A stretch of DNA of 64,000 nt from Hemerocallis citrina (Eukaryota > Streptophyta > Magnoliopsida > Asparagales > Asphodelaceae): the NCBI GenBank assembly GCA_017893485.1, contig CM030366.1, positions 106,117,796 through 106,181,795 on the forward strand. The letters run 5' to 3'. The notes under the pieces were generated by a model. That model made no database searches. It was not told where the DNA came from and saw only the letters and a program-made list of their open reading frames with translations. Below are positions 9,838 to 22,616 of the stretch, piece by piece. Both the position numbers and the translations under genes were made by a program. Position 1 is the stretch's first letter; each line of letters starts with the position of its first letter.

Positions 9838-12800
9838 TGTCACGCCCCGCTTCCCAAAAATATGGAATACGAGCACGTGACGAAGCTCAGCGAATGATTT
9901 TTACATCATCCATAAGCTGTAGGATCGACCCAGCATCATAACAAGAATATACAAGATGAATATATATAACCAAGCATGCATGAATAATTATTAAGCAACA
10001 AGAAACAATTTAAACAAATAATAATATTCAAATAGTTCCCATGTCTGAATCAAGTGTAACTCGGAAACAAGTCTTAAACAGCAGAAGAAATAAATACCTT
10101 AAGAAAAGCAACTATTTAAACAGGTCCTCGCTCCAAGCGAAACCTGAAATGTCTGCTCACCCATTTCCGGCAGGTAGTTTGTCTCCCAAGTCTGCTTAAT
10201 AAATATAAACAGGAAAACAAGAGGGGAAACAAGAGAAAATGCCCTTAGTGCAAGTTAGGGCCACAAATAGTAAAAGCAAGTACAAGAAAGGGGAAAACAA
10301 GAATTGGAATCAAGAATAGGCAGAGTTATAACAAGTAATGAACAAATTCAGGGACTATCTAGCAAGAGGGAAACATCTTAATAACTAGATTGGATAACAA
10401 CTGCTAGTGGTGAAACACATGTCAGGTACACCTATAAGGGTAACTAATATCGGGTATTATGTTTCATGAGCCAGGTTCTACGTATCAAGTTTCATATTTC
10501 AAGTTGCAGGTGTCATGTTCAGGTGTCATGTTCAGGTATCATGTTCAGGTATCATGTTCCAAGTGTCATGTTTCAGATATCAGGTAACCAGGTATTCAGG
10601 ATAATCAGGCAACAGGGTAATCATGTATCAGGATAATCAGGTAACAGCATAATCATGTATCAGGTGTTAAGTTCAAGTCTTGTGTGATTACTATCTAGGT
10701 AGCACGACATGCATCCATACTTTTACTACATGGTTGCTACAGTCAAATCAATTGCGTTTAGACTTAGTAATGGAGTCTATAGGGCGGCGTACTCAGGTTT
10801 CAGGTATCAGGTATCAGGTATCAGATATCAGACAGGCACGGTTCATGAATACGAAATTTAATAACAGGTTCACGAAGCAAGTTCGTGAATACTAACAGGT
10901 TCAAGGACCACACAGTGGGTCCATGAATACAACAGGTTCATGAGTTAAGTAACTGACTCCATGAATACATCACGTGTAACAGGTTCATGAACCGAGTACT
11001 GGGAAACACGGGCCCCCTTCTGAGTACACTTACCTATATTGTCCATTCTATAGTCTTTCCCTTAACCCCGGCTTATTACATTTGTTCAGGCAGAATTTGT
11101 ATATTTGTATTTATGCATATGAAATAGTGCTGAAATAATGTAGATTAATTCTAAGGAAAAATTGGGGATGTCCTATAGGGTGTCCAGCAACTACATATAA
11201 AATTTGGAGTCAAACGCTCGCTGTTTACACAGCGAAAATAATTCGCAAAGAAAATATATACAGCAGTTTTTACAGAACTGCACCTACTGACACAGCTGCA
11301 GTATAGCGGCCATATCTCCTAGACCGTAACTCCAAATTCAATCATTCTGGAGTCTATCGACATCTACACATCCTGATCTACGTTTCATATTCAGGGCTCG
11401 GGCCCAAATTCCAAAGATAAGAGGGTCGAAACCTCAAAGGAAAATCCAGACAGCAACATAGGGAAATAATTCACTAATGTAGATTCATAGAATTATGTAA
11501 TTTGGTGTCTAAAATCATTATGTGGCACAAATACATGGTAATGGGAATCAAACAGCGAATAATAATATTTTTCAAGTCATAATAATCACAATTTGCCAAA
11601 ACACTAAATTTATATGCGCCTACAATTTCTAGGGGTCCTTAATTCATATGTCCATGTGATTCGCAAGTTCAAGGAGATAAAAGAGTCCAATTGAATTATT
11701 ATTTAATACGAGGAATTTTGTGACTCTTAGATTGGTGAGTTTGAAGGTTCAAATTGTTTTACTATGATATTTCAAAGGAGAGTCACAACTAACTACATGT
11801 GGTATTTCAAAGAGACTTGTACTAGGACAAAAAGATGTACAAGGTTACTTGCCTTAAATTGACGGTTGAAATCTCCGCTTGTTGAAGCAAATAGAGTAGA
11901 AAAATCCCCGGAAATGTCCTCGAAATGCGCGTCCAAAAACTGATCTGAGATCGAGCTTTCCTTGCACACACGATCGGCCCCAAAACAGCGTATAGCGTTC
12001 GGATCTGGTGCGGGTAGAACACGGAACAGCAACTGGCACCAATAGAAACTCTTCTGTGCACCGGATCCGATCCCCAGAACAGCGAACACCGTTGTGGGAT
12101 CCGCTGTGGACGAACACGGGACGGCAATCACGCGCACGGATCTTGAAGAGATCTGACGGTTGCGAATCGCTCCCGCTCTTTTCCTCCTTCTTCTTCTCCG
12201 ATCTTCTTCTTCGTTCGACGAGCGACTGAGCAGAGCTCGAGAGAGAGGGGCGATGGCGGCTGCTTCGTTGGCGGCGACTACGGCAACGACGGAGACGACG
12301 ACGGCGGCGGCGACGTCGAGAAGCGACGCGCGGCGATGCTCTGTTCGTGATTTCGAACAGGGGAGAGAGCGAGAGCGGAGTTGGGGTGTTGGCGAGGCGG
12401 CGAGGGTGTTGCGGTGGAGCAGCGGTCGGAGGGGGTCGACGAGGCGATGGGGGGGTCGAGGTGGTGGCTGGAGGTGACGGAGGGGATCGCTCGGAGGCGG
12501 TGGTGGCGAGCGACGGGAGTAATTAGGGTTTAACAGTAATGATTAGGGTTAGGGATTAGGGTTAGGGGTTTTATATACTAGGTTAGCGGGTTTGCGGGTT
12601 TGAGAGTTTAGGGGACCCGTTTCAAAAAGAGCCCAACAGATGAAATGGTCAAAATACACAATAATGGGGATTAGAAAGATGAACGAGAAGAATCGGCTAT
12701 CTCTCACGAAGAACGGTGCAAGATGGCACACAATCGAATTTGATAAAGGAAACCCACAATTCGAGTTGAGACCAGAATAATAATTTTATTCGAACTGAAA

Positions 12801-12885
12801 TAAAATACGGAATCTCAAATAGACAAAAAAGTACAATTGCGAAAAATACGGTATAAAATACAAATACGGGAAAACAGGAGTTACA
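9838..12885 (-). mobile_element. Solo LTR, family D copy 1, TSD ATACC
   Basis: On the minus strand it starts TGTAACTCC and ends AGCGGGGCGTGACA. ATACC flanks it on both sides (9833-9837 and 12886-12890). No primer site or polypurine tract adjoins it, so it is a solo LTR left by LTR-LTR recombination. A second copy with a different TSD is at 42766. Inside are short repeats of the type CAGGTATCATGTT (10440-10660), a GC-rich leader (12240-12480), and a telomere-like box beside the TATA box (12520-12580). Open frames in the GC-rich part are compositional and I do not call them genes. Confidence 0.9.
12525..12580 (-). promoter_or_regulatory. TATA box with telomere-like boxes in the family D LTR
   Basis: On the minus strand TATATAA is followed within 50 bases by several AACCCTAA/CCCTAATC units (TTAGGG on the + strand). 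Copy 2 has the same pairing at 45718-45757. The motif is known as the telo-box in plant promoters; its role here is inferred. Confidence 0.55.
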
Positions 12886-14239
12886 ATACCTATATCATTT
12901 AAATATATGGTCTAATATAATTGCATGCATGAGTTGGAGTTTGGGTCTTTCTTGTGCTTAGGTGGAGGGGCCCACGGCTTGGACACAGCAATATGTGCTG
13001 TTTGATTTTAGCTGTGGTTGACTTCGTCAAACCTATGGCTGACGTGGCATTGAAGTTGGGTTTGGTCTTTTCATGTGTTGATCGGTTAAGGGGGAGTTGG
13101 CCGGTTTTGTACATGAGGAGTTGGGAGTTGAGTTTTTGAAGAGGTGGAGATGTGAAGAGTTGGTAGTTAGGGGAGTTAGGATCATGAAGGGTTGGAGAAT
13201 TAAGTGGAGTAATTTATTAGGTGGAGAATTTTGCACTTTAAACCCTCACATTGTCCTATAAATACACCCAAATTTCCATCTCATTTCACACTTAAAATAA
13301 TCAAAATAAAGAGAGGAAAAGAAAGAGAGAATGAGAGTATTTCTTGCGCTTTAGAGGCTTGCTAGGAGGAGAAGGATAAGGAGGTGCTAGTTGGAGCTAG
13401 GAGCTAGAATGGGTCTCTCCAATCTGGGTTATTTCATTCTTCATAAGAGGTGGGTGATTTCTTACTTTCTAATTGTAGAGAATGCAAGCAAAAAATTATA
13501 AATGAGGAGTATATATTGAATTTGATGTAAAATATATAGATAAAATCCATACTAATGTAGTATGCCATGAATGAAAGTTATCTTGTTGTCACTAAAGTAA
13601 ATAATCGCCACCATGTTAATTAGAAAGAAGAATTTTGACAAAAGAATTAATACTATGAATCATGTTAGTATGCTTGTAAATTTGTACGTATCGAATGTAT
13701 GATTTGTATGAAAATTGTAGAAGTAGTGTTATATTAAATTTATGCTTTGATACCATGATAAGTTGAAAGAAGAAAGAAAGAAAGAAAAATTGAATTATTA
13801 CCATGAAATGTGTCAACTATTGCATATTGTCATGTTATATTGAAAATATAAATTTTTGCATAAAAGAATTTTCTTTGAGATTTCATGGATGATTAAGAAG
13901 CATGTTTGTTTTTTATTACAAAATTTTAATTGGTGTGATTGAGTACATAAACTAGTTTTAATGAATATGATTCTTAAATTCAAGTTTTGAGAAAATGTAA
14001 ATTAGTGAGTAAAATGAAAAGAAAAAAATTATTTGAAAATGGAGATATATATTTTAAAATAAATTTGAACTTGTTGGTTGTTGTTTAAAATTCAACTCAA
14101 TCAAAAGAAAAGTTTATTTCAATACCTTAAAAGATTGGATCATGGGATAAACGAGTTTTGCCAAAAGAAACCAATTTCAGACCAGTATGAACAAAATTAT
14201 ATTATTATGACTCCTAAACAGTAATAACATTTGAACTTA

Positions 14240-14482
14240 CTGGTTAGCCAGTGCACCACAGAGCACTATTTGTAAGAGATCTTGGATTCGAAACTTGATA
14301 GTCACATTTTATTTTGATTCACTCAATTAGATTTCGAACCTGTACTGTGTGTATAAGGGGGTTTCTGTTGCGGTTTATTGACACAAGTCCAAACGGACTT
14401 AGTGGCTAGTGAATTTGGGCTTGGGGGCTGGCTGTGTGTGTCGGCAGGTCCTGGGTTCGAAACCCGAAGCCACCTTTTGAAT
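14240..14482 (+). other. Two tRNA-like (RNA polymerase III B-box) segments in the family C LTR
   Basis: GGATTCGAAAC (14284-14294) and GGGTTCGAAACC (14453-14464) both match the polymerase III B-box. Each follows a sequence that could serve as an A-box (GTTAGCCAGTGC and TTAGTGGCTAGTG). They may be remnants of a tRNA-derived SINE, or a pair of decayed tRNA-like units captured by the LTR. I see no poly-A tail or TSD, and the corresponding part of the 5' LTR is not in the window. Confidence 0.35.
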
Positions 14483-16067
14483 TTTTTTGGGTTTCTGTTT
14501 ACATATTTGAGGTTTTGATGTGGAAAAGATTGAGAATAAAACATTATTATTCATATAAAATAAAAATAGAAATTCTTAGAGATAATTATAATTTTTTTGT
14601 ATATTTTGAGAAAGTAAAAAAAAATGGGACTCGAAATAGTAAATGAGTTTTTGACTCCAAAATTATCATTTGAGTAAATGATCCTTATTTTTGAATAGAA
14701 GGAAGGAAAATAATGTTACAAGTTCTGAAATTCCCTTGTATAAACAAACACTTATGTTCAGTAAGAAATAACCTGAATGTGAATTAAGATATGAATTGCT
14801 ATTTGAGATTAATTTGTTAATAAGATTTCAAGTGATGAAATTGTGTTCATAAAAAGAAATAATAGAGTGTAAATCAATAAGTAAATCTCGAATAAGTGCT
14901 AAAATAAGACATTGATCTATTTGTGAATAAGTTGAAGATGAGAATATTTAAGTTTAAGACATGTTTATTGAAGGGTATGTGTACCTATGAATTCTTATAA
15001 ATGAAAAGTTGTGATTTAGAGTTAGTAAGACCTCGGGTACTGGCACTATTAAATTATAAAGAATTGAGATATATTTTGAGATATGGTCATAGAGCTATCT
15101 CGTATTTTGTGATTAAGTCTGGTAGGGGGTAAAACTAACTCCAGGAATGGAAATTTATTCATATCTTGAACTTAAGAATTAGGCACATAAGTGAAGATGT
15201 AATAAAACTTGGGCAAACGTAAGTGGGCACTCTATATAGTTGGGCGGTGTACTCCGGGACTATAGACCCAGTCGGGCAGTGTGCTCCGGGACTGAGGTTA
15301 CTTCAATGGAGACGAGTTTTTATTTTAAATCCGGGACTATGCGTAGTCGGGCAGATAGTTTTCCGTACTCCAGTGTATATACATATACCGGGGCTAGAGA
15401 GGCATTTTCGAAAGGTTCGCACGACAAGGAGTCTGTTATAACAGTCAGGCGGTGTACTCCGGGACTGGGATCCGTACTCGTGGAATGTCTAAAGCTTGCT
15501 TTTATTACTGGGTAGTTTTCATGGCAGGGGATCGAAACCTTTAATGTGGAGTACGTAGGTGCTTGCTCTCGGACCTATATAGTATAGGATGCATAGAATC
15601 CAAACAAGTATGCATTAGTGTCATCTTAGTATAAAATATCTGCATTAGGCATTAAGGCATCGCATACACTTACATGTTTAGTGTAGTCAAATTTAACACT
15701 TTATTTGCATTCAAAAATTGTGGTTTGTTAAAGTATTGAGATCGTTATATATACGGCATAGAGAGGATGGCCGAGTATAATATTTTCGTCAATTGTAAGT
15801 AACTGACGTGCCCACAGCTTATTATGCAGGGATTGGATTTCTCATAAAGAAGTAAAGTTGATATGATGCTGTTACATGTTAAAGATGTTGCAAGTTGTAT
15901 ATTATTTTCATTGTTGTAATTCATTTTATTTTCCGCTGTGTACAAAATTGTAAAGAACTCTGATGTATGATGAAAAGTTTAAAGTTCCTTGTAAAATTGT
16001 ACGAAGTGAAGTGTAATGATCCCGTGGAATCTCTAATTCGGTCTTATTTGGAATTCGGGGCGTTACA

Positions 16068-16595
16068 ATGGGGAAGGGGAGAAGGGTCTCATCAAGCTAA
16101 GGCTTGGCTCTTGTGGGTGGTGATGTGATGGGGTTCCTACAAAACCATCATGATGTTTTTGGTTCAAACCCTAAGAAACCCTAGCCTCATTTCCCTCTCT
16201 CTTTTCCCTCCATAGTGGCCGGCCTCATCCAAGTTGGGCTTGACCCACTTGATTGGTTCAGGTGTGGTTGGGTTTGTCTAGTTTCATTTGGGTTCACAAG
16301 TCTAATTCAACATGTACACACATACATATATACATATATACATATATCTGTATGCACAATGTAGACTACTAGTGAGAAAAACAATTGCTTTAACCCAAAA
16401 TATACAATTGTTATAACTAGTAGCACTCGGCTCGTTTACAAGACGCATTCGTCAAAAATCAGAGTTGTTACATCACTCCCTCCTTAGAATAGTTCTGTCC
16501 TCAGAACTACGCTTAGTGGGAGAAAATTGAAAAGAAAAAGAAAAATTTTACACAAACAACTCCGGGTGATTCTCCTGCATTCGGCTCTTAGGCTC
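16068..16595 (-). mobile_element. 3' end of a chromovirus-type Ty3/gypsy element (J), partial
   Basis: Reading the minus strand from 16595, a short frame ends with EPKSRMQENHPELFV and a stop at 16548, the form of the end of a retrotransposon chromodomain or integrase tail. Then comes the polypurine tract CTAAGGAGGGAGTGA (16487-16473) and an LTR start TGTAACAACTC at 16472. The LTR runs left to 16068, where family C inserted (flank ATGGG). The rest of pol is not found on the right; 16596-16811 is AT-rich and unassigned. Confidence 0.6.
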
Positions 16596-16767
16596 CTAAG
16601 TAAGTATACATATGTATTATATCGGTTTTGTGCACTTATACAAAATCCTGTAAAATGCATTTTTGAGAAAATATCTGAAATGTCCAGGTCTGATATTAAA
16701 AATTATTATTTTATTTTAAGAATTGAAATTCTTTTGGTGGATATTACCCGGTATAGTTAATAAACAT

Positions 16768-16921
16768 TATATATATATATATATATATATATATACTGGT
16801 CTATATATATCTGTATTGTATCAAATTGATACTGAAATCTTTCGAGCCGATAATAAAATTATTTTTATTATTATTTCTAAATTAAAATATTTTTGGTAGA
16901 GATTATTCGTTTTAATTAATA

Positions 16922-17000
<79 letters not shown>
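16768..17000. repeat. Two (TA)n microsatellites
   Basis: A short TA run occupies about 16768-16795 and a pure TA tract of about 75 bases occupies 16926-17000. The sequences next to each tract resemble each other (an ATTGAAATTC/AAATATTTTTGGT type region followed by AATAAA and the TA run), so this is a diverged duplication with two expanded microsatellites. Confidence 0.9.
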
Positions 17001-17002
<2 letters not shown>

Positions 17003-17212
17003 GTATCGATTTCGTACATTTGTACGAAATCATGTAGTATGTGATTTTGGGAAAAAGTCTCTTATTTTTATCAATCATGATCAAAATGGAGGGTTAGAAA
17101 TGAGTAGGGTGTTGATTGTAATATTTTATTGCAAATTGATTTCCAATTGTTTTAACCATGAGAATGAGAACACTTGTCTCTCTTCTCAACCACAGACTCA
17201 CCCCTCCTCTCC

Positions 17213-17218
17213 TATAAA
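17213..17218 (+). promoter_or_regulatory. TATA box of the family I LTR
   Basis: CCTATAAACTC is followed by a long C-run and then CT-rich sequence, as in many plant LTR promoters. Frames seen just downstream (17100-17430) are low-complexity leader, not genes. Confidence 0.55.
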
Positions 17219-17884
17219 CTCCCCCCCCCCCCCTCCCCCCTTGGCCGGCCAAAACTCAAAAGGGCAAGAGCCCATTTTCATTGTGTTTCCCTCATCTCAC
17301 TCCATCTCTTCTTCTCACATTTCTTCTACTTCTTCTTCTACTTGTTTTTATTTTTAGAAAAGAAAAAAATTGAGAAGAATAGAAAAGAAAGAGAGACCAA
17401 AATCAAAATAAAAAGAGTGGGTTATTTTGCTTGACTATTCTTGAAGAGCAACAAGAATAAGGAAGGAGAAGAAAGAGCCAGCAAGTCCTTCAAACGATTT
17501 TTGGGTGGGGGTTTCTCTTCCTTGTGTTTTAATTGGTATTGTTGTTATTATTGTTGTTATTATTAAAGAAATTGGACCAATTTCATGTGCATATGAATGT
17601 TTATGGACTAGAATAAATGGCATATAAGATTGAAATGGTAGAACTCAAATAGAACACTAAAGAATCAATCTTAAACTAGTATGTAGTTTTGATGATTAGG
17701 AATTAATTACTTGTGCTGAAGTTAGAATTTTTACTCCAAATTAATTTGAGAGGTTCTCATATGTGTTACTACCATGCGCTAATTTTTACGGAATTTTCTG
17801 GGTTAATTTACTAAGCTAAACAAATCGTTTTCCCAAAACAGTGAGCATCGAAGCAAATCTGCCGTTTTGTGGATTTTTACTTGT

Positions 17885-19110
17885 GTTTAAGGAGTTGGAT
17901 TTTGAGTTCCATAAGGAATCTGAAAAAGTTATCAACTAGAAAGTTGTAGTAGATGTTCTTAGCTTTCCAAAAAGTCTAATTTTGTTAGATTCCGATAAGT
18001 ATAGCAAAAGTTATGAGCTTTACAAGTTTCAGCCTTTTGCTGTCTTTGTTGTTCTTTAAATTATGTTTAAAGAGCTGGATTTTGAGTTCCATACGGAATC
18101 TGAGAAAGTTGATAACTAGAGAGTTGTAGTAGATGTTCTGAGCTTTCCAAAAATCCCAATTTTGTTAGATTCCGACAAGTATAGCAAAAGTTATGAACTT
18201 TAGAAATTTCGGCTTTTTGCTGTCTTTTGTTGCTCTTTGTATTGTGTTTAAAGAACTGGATTTTGAGTTCTATAAGGAATCTGAAAAAGTAGTTAACTAG
18301 TATGTTTTATTAGATGTTCTTAGCTTTCCAAAAAGCCCAATTTTGTTGGATTTCGACAAGTATAGCAAAAGTTATGAACTTTAGAAGTTTCAACTTTTTG
18401 CTGTCTTTGTTGCTATTTGTATTGTATTTAAAGAGCTGGATTTTGAGTTGGAATCTGAGAAAGTTGTTAACTAGGAAGTTGTATTAGATGTTCTTGGCTC
18501 TCCAAAAAGCCCAATTTTGTTAGATTCCGACAAGTAAAGCAAAAGTTGTGAGCCTTACAAGCGTCAGCCTTTTTGCTGTCTTCTGTTGCTCTTTGTATTG
18601 TATTTAAAGAGCTGGATTTTGAGTTCCATACGGAATCTGAGAATGTTGTTAACTAGAGAGTTGTAGTAGAGGTTCTCACCTTTCCAAAATGTCCTATTTT
18701 TTTATATTCCGATAAGCGGAGTATGAGTTATGACCTTTACAAGTCACAGCAGCTGGCCTTTATTAGCTGAAGCTCGCTGTTTAGATTGTTCGAAGTTTTT
18801 ATACCTCTTATTGACGGAATCTGAGAAGGTTATCAACTAGAGAGTTGTAGTAGAGGTTTTCACCTTTCCAAAATGTCATATTTTGTTAGATTCCGATAAG
18901 TGGAGCAGGAGTTATGACTTTTACAAAGTCACAACAGCTTGCTCTTTTGGCTGAAGCTCGCTGTTTAGGTTGTTCGAGGTTTTTCTACCTCATATTGACT
19001 GAATCTGAGAAGGTTTTCAACTACAGAGTTATAGTAGATGTTCTCATCTTTCTAAAAAGTCTAATTTTATTTAATTCCGATAAGAGTAGCATGTTTAATT
19101 GCTTTTAGGG
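17885..19110 (+). repeat. Tandem array of about 180 bp units in the family I LTR
   Basis: The landmark TGGATTTTGAGTT starts at 17896, 18076, 18257, 18437 and 18613 (spacings 180, 181, 180 and 176). Two more diverged units follow (GAATCTGAGAAGGTT near 18817 and 18995). Each unit carries AACTAGAGAGTTGTAGTAGATG and CCAATTTTGTTAGATTCCGA. The array is non-coding. The period is in the size range of nucleosomal satellites. Confidence 0.9.
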
Positions 19111-19987
19111 TGTTAGAAGACTTTTATGTTGTTTTTATGAATAAAAGATCAAGTTTTGTTAGTAGTTTGAATCATGCACTTGATTATGAGTAATAAGTAT
19201 GCCTTGTGCTCATAAGTCATGTAATAAGTATTGATCTGTCTCATACATAGCTCAACTGGCTCGTATGTAGTTATTTGTTCATGCGTAGCTCATTGGGCTC
19301 GTATGTAGTATTTATCTTGACTAGATAGGTGATGAGTTGATCCGAAGAGATATTGTGAAGTCTAGGTTGAGACTTGGTAGATTGTGTCAACAATTGTCAC
19401 ACTCTCTTGAAGAGGGACACGTGCGGTGCTTTTTCATGATAAGTTAGAAGCACGATGGCATGTCTTTCTTGTTTGAATCTTTTGGTGTCGTCTCATGGCA
19501 AGTTGAGAGTACCTTGTAGCTCGTATGGCCCCATTTGATTGGTTAGGGTTAGTGACATTGTTAGGGTAGTAACTGTTACTTAACCATGTTTATCTATGAA
19601 TTGCCGAAGGGTGAGAGTTGGTGTTAGGGGTGATACTTTATAATCTGACTTCTCCTATAGGCCAACACTAGGTGGTGTAATTAGGATGTATCCCCATGTC
19701 AAAGGGATACAGATGGTGCTTTTTCATGATTAGTTGGGAGCACAGGATTCGTATCTCGGCTGTTAATTCCTGAAGTGCCATGATAAGAACGGGATTTCCT
19801 AGGGAAATTGTAACGCCCCGCACTCAGCCCGTACGCACACAATTAACTAAATTCTAGCCAAGCCCACCACAGGCACCATCAAAAGGTGGGTATACCCGTT
19901 GGGTACCTTTATCACTTGGGAAACCTAATATATCTCTCTTTCTTCTCACCTTCTTCACCGATATGGGATTTAATCCCTAGGGTCAAC

Positions 19988-21641
19988 TGTTGTGCAATCT
20001 AGATGATCTAAATAACTAGATAAACTAGACACAAATTAAAACCTCGCAAGTGCACGAATCGTTTATAGAAGCGTAGCAATAGCAAGGGTCGATCCCACAA
20101 AGATTGTAGAAATTAACTTACTAATCAATAAAAAGAGTGCGAATGATAAAGAGTTGTTCTAAAGGTCTAAAAGAAATGAAAAGATTAAAACTAAATCAAG
20201 AAATGCTAAATCACAAATATCTATTAAGTAGTTGGGTTTTGATTTCCACCAATAGTCAATAATGCTAAGTCACCTTCTGAACTTCTTCTTATTACTCATG
20301 TTTGTTCTCTTTAAGGGCATGGTATCTACTCCTTAAAATTAATGTTTCCCTAAGCCAAGAATTAGGCATGTTATCTACTCTAATTCGTTTCTTTCATTAA
20401 GTATTTAGCATGGTATCTACTAAGTTGCACTCAAAGAAAACATAAGAACAGTGGAAACGAACAAACACTCAAGGTTCTAGAAATTGGTATCAGATCTAGA
20501 TCCCTCAAGTTGATTAAACCAAGAACCCCTGAAGGATTCCCTTGTTACAAGTTATGAACACGAGATACGGGTCGTCTCAATATGCTCATATAACAGCTTC
20601 AGATCTACACTGCACAACTTGATAATCTTAAGTTCTGTATGTCAGTCGACTGGCTGTCACTTCAGTCGACTGTCCTTAGAACTCCAAACAAGTTTGATTC
20701 ATGTAAATTGTTATTCTTTCAATCAGGTTTAATCAATAAGTAAAAGAGTAACATTCAGAAGAACTTAGCATTACATAACTACGGCTTCAATCTACCCAAC
20801 TATGAAATTAGTTCCACATGATAAGACTTTTATTGATCAACACGTTTGAATACATGATTAACATAAAAGAATTAGAAAGAGAAGAAATAAACTGATGTAG
20901 TTCGGCTAGATGGATCGGCTGGCTGTCACATAGTCGACCGGCCGTTCTCTTCTTAGTACTTGATCTCCTTTCTCCTTCTTCTATGCTGATATAGTACTGC
21001 TCTTTGTTGATGACTTGGCTTTCCAGAAACTCTTGTGATCCGGCTGATGGTGTGTGCAGAGGAGCGTGAGATCGAGGAGAGAGCTGAATAATGCTTCTTG
21101 GTTGGTATTTATAGATCACGGCTAGAGAATTAGGGTTTGCACTCCTCTTTTTATAGAAAAGTCATTTTCTTTTATTTATTTCCTCCCTCGTTGCTCTGCG
21201 TATTATTTCTTTCTCTTTTCTTCTATTCTTCCTTTTCTGTTCTGATTTGGATTAGATTTGGACGAATCTTCAGATATCTTATCTTTTAACTCTGTCGCCT
21301 ACCAGTCGACTCGTCTCCGAACCAGTCGACTGTGTCGAGACTTCTGAAGATTTCATAATTTATCATCCAACTCGACTGTGCTTTGGAGTAAGTCGACTGC
21401 ACCGAGCAGCTGTGGAAAATCAACTTCTCTGTCCAGTCGCCTGATGTGGGAAACCAGTCGACCGATGATCTGCAGTTTTCTGTGTATCATCCTTAAAATC
21501 CTGAATCTGCTTCGTTTCTCTGTTTTAGGATGTTTCCTATGGAAAAGAGAAAATAAGAGTTAAATACCACATATAGAGCCTTCAAATGTCTAATTGCATT
21601 AAGATTATTGCTCCTAAATGTGAATAATATTGTGTTCATCA
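19988..21641 (-). repeat. 3' LTR of Athila
   Basis: On the minus strand it starts TGATGAACAC after the polypurine tract AAGTTTGGGGGTATT (21656-21642) and ends GATTGCACAACA. It is 1654 bp, like the 5' LTR. It has a minus-strand TATA box at 21106-21113 and many copies of CAGTCGACTG or close variants (20643, 20663, 21303, 21322, 21392, 21455). Open frames here (for example 21119-20808) are LTR sequence. Confidence 0.93.
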
Positions 21642-22616
21642 AATACCCCCAAACTTAGATTTTGCTTGTTCTCAAGCAAAAAGTGAATTTATGAACAGGG
21701 AAATAATAATGATAGCCTCAACCAAGAATTCTTATTTATGTGAGCATCAACATATAAAAATATAAACAATTTCAGATAACGTAAAACTAAACATACCTAC
21801 TTTCTCCAGTGCGATTATTTGTTCATAGTTCCCAAACTTCATCATATTTGTCATGCAATTAATGTAGTTATAGTATGCGACTACTCAATCTGTGATTATT
21901 CCTTTTCTCTACTACAAACCGAGTAGCAAACTAGAGTTTTTTTTTTTTTAATCTTAGTCTCTTCTCTAAAGTTGTCACTTGCCTTTTTACGCGAATGCAA
22001 AACATTTGTGATGAATCCACCCGGTTACTCAGCAAGTCACAAACTTTAAAGTGCTTTGCATACTCATATTTCAAGTTGCCGTTTGACGTAAAGGTAAACA
22101 TTGGTGATGAATACCCCTAGTTACTAAGCACCCAAAACATTGGAGTAGATTGACTTTATTCAAATATATATATATATATATATTTTATCACTCTATTTAC
22201 TTAAACTCAATTTAGGACTAGATCTAAAGGGAATAATCACCAGAAAAAGCATCACATTTGTTTATTATGTATAATCACATGACTCATATAATTTTGTAGG
22301 GAATTATGATACTCAACAATCCTAAAGTAAATAAGTATCCTTACTCTTATTTTATAAGAAATTGTTTATCCTAAAAAAAATCAAAAGACTTCAAATGTGA
22401 CTAACTAATACCCCCAAACTTAGATGGAGCATTTTCCTCAATGTTCGAAAGAAAATTTAAAGATAGGCATGTGTTACCCTCTAGTAAGAAGGAGAGACGG
22501 AAAATAAAAGATGAATAACGAAAAGAAAATGAAGGGAAAGTGTAAATACTCCCCTGAAAATTGGGTTGCTTCCCAATAAGCGCTGTGTTTTCTGTCTTCA
22601 GCTAGACTTGATGAGG
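21642..22616 (-). other. Athila 3' untranslated region
   Basis: This 975 bp stretch between the end of integrase and the 3' LTR has no credible frame. It begins with a GGGAAGCAACCCAATTTT-like sequence typical of the end of Athila pol, contains a short TA run (22167-22182), and ends in the polypurine tract AAGTTTGGGGGTATT at 21656-21642. Confidence 0.7.

Larger units (their letters stand above)
5334..16067 (+). mobile_element. Family C: non-coding Tekay-like LTR retrotransposon, nested and incomplete on the left
   Basis: The order is 5' LTR remnant (5334-6666), initiator-Met tRNA primer site (6669), a 2.4 kb internal region, polypurine tract (9094-9108) and 3' LTR (9109-16067). The internal region has no gag or pol frame, so the element must have depended on an autonomous partner. 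The first ~380 aligned bases of the two LTRs (5334 onward against 14734 onward) differ at roughly 27 positions by eye, about 7%, so the insertion is much older than the Athila element. The 3' end GCGTTACA is followed by ATGGG; the matching left TSD is outside the window. It interrupts the chromovirus LTR at 16068. Confidence 0.75.
9109..16067 (+). repeat. 3' LTR of family C, about 3.9 kb net, interrupted by a family D solo LTR
   Basis: It starts TGTAACACCCTGC after the polypurine tract and ends GCGTTACA. Removing the 3048 bp solo LTR and its 5 bp duplication leaves about 3906 bp. A TATA box (TATAAATA) lies at 13257-13264. The last 1.33 kb match the 5' LTR. The stretches 9260-9830 and 13440-14200 show nothing beyond AT-rich LTR sequence. 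Confidence 0.75.

Noticed and set aside
12160..12480. GC-rich frame rich in Ala, Thr and Arg as a host gene
   Set aside because: It is trinucleotide-repeat leader sequence within the family D solo LTR and is not kept in the second copy at 42766-46107.
12525..12570. Telomeric repeat remnant from a chromosome end
   Set aside because: Only a few TTAGGG-type units, placed at the same promoter position in both family D LTRs; a promoter telo-box is likelier.
16807..16812. ATATC before TGTATTG as a firm TSD for the family I LTR
   Set aside because: The flank is TA-rich, so a five-base match is weak, and the start lacks the usual TGTAAC. I used it only as a provisional boundary.
17885..19110. 180 bp array as a CRISPR-like or centromeric satellite
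   Set aside because: The units are contiguous without unique spacers and lie inside an LTR; seven copies are too few to call centromeric.
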